A stretch of 64,000 nt of DNA from Achatina immaculata (taxonomy: Eukaryota > Mollusca > Gastropoda > Stylommatophora > Achatinidae), in contig CM019693.1 of assembly GCA_009760885.1 (NCBI GenBank), positions 51,726,596-51,790,595 of the forward strand. Reading direction: 5' to 3'. Positions 55,490 to 64,000 of this stretch are shown piece by piece (position 1 is the stretch's first letter; every line of letters starts with the position of its first letter). The notes beneath the pieces were generated by a model. That model ran no database searches. It was not told the DNA's origin and saw only the letters and a program-made list of their open reading frames with translations. The translations under genes and the position numbers were made by a program.

Positions 55490-56190
55490 TCAATTTTCAC
55501 CTGATCTGCTGACTTCACTTGATCTGCTGACTTCACTTGATCTGCTGACTTCACCTGATCTGCTGACTTCACTTGATCTGCTGACTTCACTTGATCTCCT
55601 GACTTCACTTGATCTGCTGACTTCACCTGATCTGCTGACTTCACTTGATCTCCTGACTTCACTTGATCTGCTGACTTCACTTGATCTCCTGACTTCACCT
55701 GATCTCCTGACTTCACTTGATCTGCTGACTTCACCTGATCTGCTGACTTCACCTGATCTGCTGACTTCACTTGATCTGCTGACTTCACAGGCTCTCGAAC
55801 CCTGTGCTTTTTCTGCTGACTTCACAGGCTCTCTAACCTTATGCTTGATCTGCTGACTTCACTTGATCTGCTGACTTCACAGGCTCTCGAACCCTATGCT
55901 TGATCTGCTGACTTCACTTGATCTGCTGACTTCACAGGCTCTCTAACCCTATGCTTGATCTGCTGACTTCACTTGATCTGCTGACTTCACAGGCTATCTA
56001 ACCTTATGCTTGATCTGCTGATTTCACAGGCTCTCGAACCCTATGCTTGATCTGCTGACTTCACAGGCTCTCGAACCCTATGCTTGATCTGCTGACTTCA
56101 CAGGCTCTCGAACCCTATGCTTGATCTGCTGACTTCACAGGCTCTCGAACCCTATGCTTGATCTGCTGACTTCATAGGATCTCGAACCCT
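55490..56190. repeat. 18-bp repeat passing into a 37-bp repeat (again at 57453-58070)
   Basis: The first part is (GATCTGCTGACTTCACTT)n with CCT and CTCC variants. The second part adds CACAGGCTCTCGAACCCTAT between units. Frames SADQVK and LTSLDL on opposite strands are spurious. Confidence 0.94.
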
Positions 56191-56299
56191 GTGCCACGAC
56201 TCTTCCATTGCAGTAGACAACAAAACCCCAAACATTTCTGCTTGTCAGAGACACTGAGCCATATGTATATATTACCTTGCCGGAAGACAAAATCTCCCG

Positions 56300-56765
56300 A
56301 ACTCTACTAGTTTCTAGGGAAAAGCCTGAACAAAAGCTAGTTTCTAGGGAAAAGTCTGAACAGAAACTAGTTTCTAGGGAAAATTATGAACAGAAATAGT
56401 TTCTAGAGAGAGGTCTGAACAGAAACTAGTTTCTAGGAGAAAGTCTGAACATAAACTAGTTTCTAGGGAAACGTCTGGACAGAGACAAGTTTCTATGGAA
56501 AATTCTGAACAGAAATTAGTTCTAGGAAAAATTCTGAACAGAAACTAGTTTCTATGGAAAAGTCTGGACAGAAACTAGTTTCTGGGGAAAAATCTGAACA
56601 GAAACTAGTTTCTATGGAAAAATCTGAACAGAAACAGTTTCTAGGGAAAATTCTGAACAGAAATTAGTTTCTAGGGAAAATTGTAAACAGAAACTAGATT
56701 CAAGGGAAAAATCTGAACAGAAACTAGTTTCTATGGAAAATTTTGAACAGAAACTAGTTCCAGGC
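56300..56765. repeat. 30-bp minisatellite, about 15 copies (again at 58180-58643)
   Basis: Core ACTAGTTTCTAGGGAAAAGT with CTGAACAGAA. Related in part to the 38-bp array at 50885-53760 (both have TAGTTTCTA and CAGTCT or AGTCT). The spacers 56191-56299 and 58071-58179 show no gene. Confidence 0.93.
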
Positions 56766-56784
56766 TGGAAAAATAGGAAGTAGA

Positions 56785-57452
56785 AAGGATGAAGATCAAC
56801 ATATTAGGAATGAGTGAAGTTAGATGGACAGGTGCAGGGAAGATAAACTCTGATAAATATACAATAATATATTCAGGAAGCGAGAAACATGAACGAGGAG
56901 TAGAAATAATATTTGACGAACAAACTGATATATCTAGACCAACAAGCAGCAATAAGAATAAATGGTGAAACAACAACTTGGTTTGACATAAAACAAGGGG
57001 TCCGTCAGGAGTGCATATTGTCACCCTACTTATTTAACTTGTATACTGAAAATATAATGAGGAATGTTAGAGAAAATGTAGACAAAGAATATTAAGATGC
57101 CATAACAATTGGAGGTTATGAAATACCAGAGATTAGATATGCTGATGACACAGTATTACTGTCCACAACATAAAAAGAAATGGAAAAAATAATTATGTCA
57201 GTCCGTAAGAACAGCGAAGAGCAGAACCTCTATCTTAATGCAAAGAAAACCAAATTGATGACAACTGATAAAACAAACAAAGCAGCTGAAATATGTATCA
57301 ATGAGGAAAAATTGGAAGGAGTGGAGAGTTTTGAATATCTTGGATCACTGCTAACTAATAATGGAGATACAATGAGGGAAATTAAAAGGAGGACATCTAT
57401 CGCTCTTCAAAGTAAAACAACTAAGAATTTTTGGAGAGGAACAGACAGAACC
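56785..57452 (+). pseudogene. LINE D, internally deleted, truncated by the duplication
   Basis: Opens with an endonuclease start (MKINILGMSEVRWTGAGK near 56789). It then jumps to reverse transcriptase: YLDQQAAIRINGETT, DIKQGVRQECILSPYLFNLY near 56985-57045, IRYADDTVLL near 57135 and YLGSLLTNNGDTM near 57340. It carries in-frame stops (57094 and 57172). It is cut at 57452. Confidence 0.85.
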
Positions 57453-58662
57453 ATGATCTGCTGACTTCACTTGATCTGCTGACTTCACTTGATCTGCTGA
57501 CTTCACTTGATCTGCTGACTTCACCTGATCTCGTGACTTCACCTGATCTGCTGACTTCACTTGATCTGCTGACTTCACCTGATCTGCTGACTTCACTTGA
57601 TCTGCTGACTTCACCTGATCTCCTGACTTCACCTGATCTGCTGACTTCACTTGATCTGCTGACTTCACCTGATCTGCTGACTTCACTTGATCTGCTGACT
57701 TCACAGGCTCTCGAACCCTGTGCTTTTTCTGCTGACTTCACAGGCTCTCTAACCTTATGCTTGATCTGCTGACTTCACTTGATCTGCTGACTTCACAGGC
57801 TCTCGAACCCTATGCTTGATCTGCTGACTTCACTTGATCTGCTGACTTCACAGGCTCTCTAACCCTATGCTTGATCTGCTGACTTCACTTGATCTGCTGA
57901 CTTCACAGGCTATCTAACCTTATGCTTGATCTGCTGACTTCACAGGCTCTCGAACCCTATGCTTGATCTGCTGACTTCACAGGCTCTCGAACCCTATGCT
58001 TGATCTGCTGACTTCACAGGCTCTCGAACCCTATGCTTGATCTGCTGACTTCACAGGATCTCGAACCCTGTGCCACGACTCTTCCATTGCAGTAGACAAC
58101 AAAACCCCAAACATTTCTGCTTGTCAGAGACACTGAGCCATATGTATATATTACCTTGCCGGAAGACAAAATCTCCCGAACTCTACTAGTTTCTAGGGAA
58201 AAGCCTGAACAGAAGCTAGTTTCTAGGGAAAAGTCTGAACAGAAACTAGTTTCTAGGGAAAATTATGAACAGAAATAGTTTCTAGAGAGAGGTCTGAACA
58301 GAAACTAGTTTCTACGAGAAAGTCTGAACATAAACTAGTTTCTAGGGAAACATCTGGACAGAGACAAGTTTCTATGGAAAATTCTGAACAGAAATTAGTT
58401 CTAGGAAAAATTCTGAACAGAAACTAGTTTCTATGGAAAAGTCTGGACAGAAACTAGTTTCTAGGGAAAATCTGAACAGAAACTAGTTTCTATGGAAAAA
58501 TCTGAACAGAAACAGTTTCTATGGAAAATTCTGAACAGAAATTAGTTTCTATGGAAAATTGTAAACAGAAACTAGATTCAAGGGAAAAGTCTGAACAGAA
58601 ACTAGTTTCTATGGAAAATTTTGAACAGAAACTAGTTCCAGGCTGGAAAAATAGGAAGTAGA

Positions 58663-59812
58663 AAGGATGAAGATCAACATATTAGGAATGAGTGAAGTTA
58701 GATGGACAGGTGCAGGGAAGATAAACTCTGATAAATATACAATAATATATTCAGGAAGCGAGAAACTGAACGAGGAGTAGAAATAATATTTGACGAACAA
58801 ACTGATATATCTAGACCAACAAGCAGCAATAAGAATAAATGGTGAAACAACAACTTGGTTTGACATAAAACAAGGGGTCCGTCAGGAGTGCATATTGTCA
58901 CCCTACTTATTTAACTTGTATACTGAAAATATAATGAGGAATGTTAGAGAAAATGTAGACAAAGAATATTAAGATGCCATAACAATTGGAGGTTATGAAA
59001 TACCAGAGATTAGATATGCTGATGACACAGTATTACTGTCCACAACATAAAAAGAAATGGAAAAAATAATTATGTCAGTCCGTAAGAACAGCGAAGAGCA
59101 GAACCTCTATCTTAATGCAAAGAAAACTAAATTGATGACAACTGATAAAACAAACAAAGCAGCTGAAATATGTATCAATGAGGAAAAATTGGAAGGAGTG
59201 GAGAGTTTTGAATATCTTGGATCACTGCTAACTAATAATGGAGATACAATGAGGGAAATTAAAAGGAGGACATCTATCGCTCTTCAGAAAGTAAAACAAC
59301 TAAAGAATTTTTGGAGAGGAACAGACAGAACCACAAAAATAAGATTTTTAAGGGCATGCATCTTTCCCATCGCAACATATGCCTGTGAGACCTGGACACT
59401 AACAAAACAGCTGAGAAATGCATAAATGACTTTGAATGTAAATGCTATAGAAGAGTTCTCCAAATATCGTGGACACAAAAAAGAACAAATATATCTATAC
59501 TACAAGAGCTTAATATTGAAGAAGGCTGGCTAGTAAAGAAGATTAAAGAGAGAAATCTTAAATATTTTGGACACATTAAACGTCATGATAATTTAGAGAA
59601 GACCGTATTGGAAGGATACATAATGGGAAAAAGAAAAGAGGAAGACCAAAACGAAGATGGCTGCAAGACATCGTTGATAATCTGCAAATGGATGCATCAG
59701 CAGCAGGCCATCTTGCTCTCAACCGAGAGGCCTACAGGAGTGCTGTTTGGGAAGCAAAGTTACGCAAGGGACATGCAAATGAATGAATGAATGAATGAAT
59801 GAATGAACAAAC
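58663..59812 (+). pseudogene. LINE D, internally deleted, with 3' end
   Basis: Same start and deletion as the copy at 56785, but continues to the element's end: FPIATYACETWTLTKQ near 59370, then a decayed tail and (ATGA)n at 59783-59810. A tetranucleotide tail suits RTE-like LINEs. It has stops at the same two places plus others. LINE C sequence begins directly after it. Confidence 0.85.
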
Positions 59813-61312
59813 AGCAAGGACAATAATAGGATATTTGAACATCTCGGACCGAGTCCTGCTAGCCCAACTCAAAAGACGACGAATGAACTATTATACAAGT
59901 GTACGCTCCAACATCTGAAAGTTCTGAAGAAGATATACAGTTATTTTATAATGGCATAGAGACAGCCCTGAACACACAAAGTTACATGAAGTTTCTATAG
60001 CCATGGGAGATTTTAATGCCAAAGTTGGTAAAGGAAGAACTTCAGACATCGTTGGTGACTATGAACTGGGGGAGAGGAATGACAGAGGTAGTAAATTAAT
60101 TGAATGGGCAAGAATACACAGCATGGTTGTAGGAAACACCTTGTTTAAATAACATCCTCGAATACTGGCAATGTGGTTCAACCCAGACAAAAGAACTTTT
60201 AACCAGATGGACTACGTGTTAATCAACAAGTGATTCCGGAATGCATTACTGACGACAAAAACCATGCCAGGAGCTGACTGCAATAGTGACCATGATCCAC
60301 TCTGTGGAAAAATTAGAATAAAGCTAAAGAAAGCATGCAGGAAAGTGAGAAACATCAAACTGAATACACAACTCCTAAAATGACTAAGAACTGCGAGAGC
60401 AATGCAAAATTATTATATAAAAAAATAGATACAATGCAATAGCAAAGATAAATAGTATAGATGAACAATGGGAAATGTTAAGAGATTCTATCCACTTAAC
60501 TGTTCAGGAGATAATATCACCGAAAAAAAGCTCCAATGAATAAATGGATGACAAGTAACATCTTGGGTCTAATGGACAACAGGAGGAGGAGTAAAAATAA
60601 CCAAGAAAAATATAGCAAGATAAATAAAGAAATAAGACCCAAATGCAGAGAAGCAAAGGAAGTGTGGTTAAATGAACAGTGCAGACAGATAGAGGACTCT
60701 CATAATAAAGACAGCAATAACATGCAAAAACAAATTAGTGAACTCACAGGCAGGAAAGCAAAATATACCACAGGATGTCTGAAATCCAAAGAAGGTAAAA
60801 TGTTAATGGGAAAAGAAGATATTGTGAACAAAGTATATCGGTGAGCTATATTGAGGAGAGAGACCAAATTAATACCAGATACTGAAAACTGTGATGGACA
60901 ACCAATACTTGAAAATGAAATCATAGATGCCATCAAACACATGAAGAAAGGAAAAAGCGACTGAGCTTGATAATATAACAATAGAAGAAATAGAGGCACT
61001 AGAGGAGACAGGAATAAAAATAATAACCAAGTTACTGAATGACATTTACAACAGTGGTTATATGCCCAGTGACCTGATTAAATCCACGTTTATAGCACTA
61101 CCAAAGAAACTAAGTGCAAAGGAAAATGAGGAATACCGGACTATCATCCTCTCATGTCACATAACGAAGCTACTTCTGAGAATTATTATGAGAAAAACAA
61201 GGAAAAAAATATAAAAATGGAAATAGCAGATGAACAGTTTGGATTTGTTGAAGGAAAGGAAACACATATTTATGCTTCACGAACACTAACAGAAAGAGCT
61301 TTAGAAGTACAG

Positions 61313-61322
<10 letters not shown>

Positions 61323-61359
<37 letters not shown>

Positions 61360-61500
61360 CCTTAAGTGCCCAGGGCACATGGGGCTTCTGCAAGGGTTTT
61401 TCACAAATGCCTGTCCTTCGCCTTTTTTTCTGCTCTTGCCCAGGTGAGCCCTCTACTGCTCAACATCCTTTCTGTTGTTCTTCTCCATGTCTCTTTTGGT
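61323..61500 (-). mobile_element. RTE-B LINE, 5'-truncated 178-bp end
   Basis: A (CT)n tail followed by the reverse complement of the RTE-B C-terminus (CCTTAAGTGCCCAGGGCACA and onward). A 13-bp target duplication CAGAAAAATCTCT lies at 61310-61322 and 61501-61513. The extent within the CT tract is ambiguous by a few bases. Confidence 0.9.
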
Positions 61501-61531
61501 CAGAAAAATCTCTACTTATGCTTAATTGATT

Positions 61532-62019
61532 GATTCATTCATTCCTTTGCATGTCCCTTGCGGAACTTTGCCTCCCAAAAAGCACTCCTGTAGGCCTCTC
61601 GGTTGTGAGCAAGATGGCCTGCTGCTGCTGCATCCATTTGCAGATCATCAACGATGTCTTGCAGCCATCTTCGTTTCGGTCTTCCTCTTTTTCTTTTTCC
61701 CATTATGTATCCTTCCCAAACGGTCTTCTCTAAATTATCATGACGTTTAATGTGTCCAAAATATTTAAGTTTTCTCTCTTTAATCCTCTTTACTAGCCAG
61801 CCTTCTTCAATATTAAGCTCTTGTAGTATAGATATATTTGTTCTTTTTTGTGTCCACGATATTTGGAGAACTCTTCTATAGCATTTACATTCAAAGGCAT
61901 TTATGTGTTTCTCAGCTGTTTTGTTAATTGTCCAGGTCTCACAGGCATATGTTGCGATGGGAAAGATGCATGCCCTTAAAAATCTTATTTTTGTGGTTCT
62001 GTCTGCTCCTCTCCACAGA
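61532..62019 (-). mobile_element. LINE D, 5'-truncated 3' end
   Basis: Reverse complement of 59320-59805. It ends in (TCAT)n on the left (61532-61543) and covers the TYACETWT and tail region. A 10-bp target duplication TTAATTGATT lies at 61522-61531 and 62020-62029. It lies 18 bases from the RTE-B insertion. Confidence 0.88.
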
Positions 62020-62483
62020 TTAATTGATTACACCAAGGAATTCGACAAGGTGAAACAATGAAATTATTAAAATGGTTGAAGACATCAATATAGACAGCAA
62101 AGACCTGAGGATTGTAAAACATCTATACTGGCAGCAAGAAGCAGCAATTCGAATTTTTTCTCTTTACAGCGAGAATATTCTCAGAACGATCATCACAGAG
62201 CCAAGCATAAAAATTGGAGGATACAATATCAACAACCTTCGGTATGCTGACGACACAGTACTTATAGCTGAGAACCAACAATACCTGTAAAATCTCTTGG
62301 ATAAAGTCCCTAAAGGAATTGAATAGAAAGGCCTTACTTTAAACATAAAAAAGACAGAGACTATGGTTATATCTAAGAAACAGAATCCACCAAAATGCAG
62401 TATAAAATTAGATGGAACTATTCTAAAGCAGATGCAGAAATTCAAATACCTTGGAGCAGTAATAACTTCAGATGGGAAATGTA

Positions 62484-62587
62484 ATAATACCTGTTAGCCT
62501 CTTTTTATGTTATGTAACGTTTTGCTGTCTCCTGCTTTTGCTGCTTTCTCTGCCCCTTTCGCCATATTGTCTATGTATTCTCTTTTA
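62484..62587 (-). mobile_element. RTE-A LINE fragment
   Basis: Matches the reverse complement of about 8920-9025 in the intact RTE-A (block EYIDNMAKEAEKAAKTGDSK). It separates two LINE C copies. Confidence 0.82.
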
Positions 62588-63401
62588 CAGCAGTTCGAGT
62601 TGAAAATAGAACTGGAAAATATCAACCGATAAAACAAGGGGTGCGACAAGGATGTGTACTATCTCCAGATCTTTTTTTCTCTGTACAGTGAGAATATTCT
62701 AAGAACGATAATCACAGAACCAGGTATAAAAAATTTTAGGATACACTATTAACAATCTTCGGTATGCTGACGACACAGTACTGATAGCTGAGAACCAACA
62801 AGACCTGCAAAATCTCCTGGATAAAGTCGCTAAAGAAAGTGAACAGAAAGGCCTTACTTTGAACATCAAAAAGACAGAGACTATGGTTATATCTAAGAAA
62901 TAGAATCCACCAGCATGCCGTACAAAATTAAATGGAATTATTCTAAAGCAGGTGCAGAAATTCAAATACCTTGGAGCAGTAATAACTCCAGATGGGAAAT
63001 GCAGAACATAAATTAGGAGTAGAATAGGCCAAGCAAAGACTGCATTTCAGAGAATGAGAAACATATTAACCAACACATCCTTACCAATGAATGTTAGAAA
63101 ACGAGTCCTAAAATGCTATATTGAACCTTTCTTTTTATATGGAAGTGAATCATAGACAATAGGCAAGTCTGCACAAAAATCATTGGAAGCAGCAGAAATG
63201 TCGTTTATTAAAAGAATTTTGCGAATTCCCTGGACAGCAAAAATAACTAATGAAGAATGTATGGGAAGAGCTGAAGAGACAAAAAAACCTTGTCAAAAAG
63301 ATAAGAGAGAGACAGTGTGCTTTCATATGACATGCAATGAGAAGAGGGGGCATTGAAAATATTATAACAACAGGAAAAATAGAAGGAAGAAGATCAAGAG
63401 T
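62588..63401 (+). pseudogene. LINE C, second copy, 5'-truncated
   Basis: Reads QPIKQGVRQGCVLSPDLFF near 62620, LRYADDTVLIAENQQDLQNL near 62760-62815, KFKYLGAVITPDGKCR near 62960 and RMRNILTNTSL near 63050. A single frameshift near 62740 and several stops are seen. It is more complete at its 3' side than the first copy. It ends at GAAGAAGATCAAGAG before RTE-A sequence. Confidence 0.87.
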
Positions 63402-63757
63402 TCAGCGCCTGCTTTTGCTGATGTAATTATGGCTGTGCTATAAGAATTCCATACTTCATCTATACCTATCTCCTCTACTTCACTGAGTGTTGTGGAATGA
63501 TTGGTAAGTTCCTGATTGAAATTACTATTAGTATTCTCTTCTTGTAGGCTGTGGCTGTTTATCTTTCTGTGTACTGATTTCTTGTGTTGGCTTTTCAGTT
63601 TTAGTTTTATTTTCGCTCTACACAGATTGTGATCACTGTTGACATCTGCACCCCTATATGCCCGTACATCTATCAGAGATGTGATGTATTGTTTCTAATA
63701 CAAAAATTATCTATCTGGTTTCTAGTTCTATCATCTGGAGATATCCACGTTGTTTTT
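63402..63757 (-). mobile_element. RTE-A LINE fragment, endonuclease end
   Basis: Reverse complement of about 8375-8735 of the intact RTE-A, including the SDHN region (GTGATCACTGTTGACATCTG near 63631) and the WISPDDRTRNQID block near 63730. Together with 62484-62587 it appears to be one RTE-A copy, with LINE C lying where about 180 bp are missing. Confidence 0.82.
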
Positions 63758-64000
63758 GAGTCATGGAAACCAGATATAGTCGCAGTGAGTAGATATGAAT
63801 AATATATGGCGACTAGTAAGAAGGTTGCGAAAGCAATAAAGAATATAGCTATGAAGATGGTTGACTCACATGAGATGACATATTTTAGTTATTAGTTAGA
63901 TGGTAGAACTTGGTAAACGAGTAATTAATTGGGTTACCAATATTTTGTGTAATTATAATGTGTTGGAGATGATTGCAGCTGATTGTTTTATGTATTATAT
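63758..64000. other. No gene seen
   Basis: AT-rich sequence to the window edge with no recognised repeat or coding frame. Confidence 0.4.

Larger units (their letters stand above)
55570..59333. repeat. 1.88-kb direct tandem duplication
   Basis: TCTTCCATTGCAGTAGACAA starts at 56201 and 58080 (offset 1879). The LINE D start is at 56761 and 58639. The left copy ends at 57453, in the middle of LINE D, where it is joined to the 18-bp array of the right copy. The right copy continues with the rest of LINE D. Confidence 0.92.
59813..62483 (+). pseudogene. LINE C, endonuclease to reverse transcriptase, with two nested insertions
   Basis: The endonuclease starts near 59820 (TIIGYLNISDRVLLAQLK). It shows a decayed VYAPTSES block near 59910, IAMGDFNAKVGKGRTSDIVG near 60000-60060, FNQMDYVLINK near 60200 and NSDHDPLCGKIRIK near 60285. 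The reverse transcriptase follows with a PSDLIKSTFIALPKK block near 61070, EIADEQFGFVEGKETHIY near 61220 and ALEVQKNL at 61300-61320. It is broken by RTE-B (61323-61500) and LINE D (61532-62019), and resumes as IDYTKEFDKVK. LRYADDTVLIAENQQ lies near 62240. It ends at 62483 where RTE-A sequence abuts. Many stops; dead. Confidence 0.85.

Noticed and set aside
54164..55856. Long open frames of 185-277 residues on both strands, as repeat proteins
   Set aside because: The 33-bp unit keeps several frames open at once on both strands, units short by one or two bases near 54960-54995 break all of them, and no start region or non-repeat domain is attached except an RNase H remnant.
55490..58070. SADQVK and LTSLDL repeat frames as coiled-coil proteins
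   Set aside because: These come from an 18-bp repeat open on both strands, duplicated together with a broken LINE.
60536..60844. Small independent gene
   Set aside because: The 102-residue frame lies between the endonuclease and reverse transcriptase of LINE C and is its linker region.

Overview
The window looks like a stretch of animal (metazoan) genomic DNA: a spliced voltage-gated potassium channel gene with GT-AG introns, RTE-type LINEs, Penelope-like elements with a GIY-YIG endonuclease, Tc1/mariner DNA and a tRNA-derived SINE. The mix of repeat families would suit a lophotrochozoan such as a mollusc, but that is inference and no species can be named. There are no bacterial operons, ribosome binding sites or CRISPR arrays.

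Host gene. Parts of one Kv-type channel gene lie on the minus strand across about 27 kb. The exon order is S1-S2 (28296-28034), S3 (20987-20911, with a second identical copy at 19301-19225), a weak candidate exon (18364-18309), and pore-S6 (1334-1003). The splice phases agree: S2 ends with two bases of a lysine codon and S3 supplies the third. T1-domain exons (expected beyond 28.3 kb), a convincing S4 and the C-terminus were not found. The channel is divergent: the filter reads AIGYGD instead of TVGYGD, and the S6 PVP hinge reads PIA.

Region by region. 0-3.6 kb: RTE-A 3' end, pore exon, dead Tc1 transposon, Penelope fragment. 3.6-6.8 kb: dead RTE-B LINE inside that Penelope copy, with a 12-bp target duplication. 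7.5-10.7 kb: one RTE-A LINE with an intact 994-residue ORF. 10.7-19.2 kb: minisatellites. 18.8-22.2 kb: a 1.68-kb tandem duplication carrying the S3 exon. 21.8-26.9 kb: a Penelope palindrome plus a further head-to-tail copy. 27.0-28.1 kb: a 54-bp minisatellite grown from the S2 exon's splice junction. 28.4-36.3 kb: LINE remnants, RNase H fragments and minisatellites. 36.5-42.2 kb: three copies of a 1.7-kb unit carrying a SINE inside an RTE-A fragment. 43-47 kb: Penelope with a second RTE-B inside. 47-56 kb: minisatellites, LINEs and an RNase H fragment. 56-64 kb: nested LINEs of several families.

The theme is local tandem amplification on several scales (10-54 bp minisatellites, 1-2 kb direct duplications, a 1.5-kb palindrome). 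Several arrays visibly began inside coding sequence: the Kv exon, a LINE ORF and an RNase H domain. Nearly all long ORFs in the minisatellites are by-products of unit lengths divisible by three. LINE clade names beyond RTE-like are not certain; RTE-A, RTE-B and LINE C, D, E are labels used only here.
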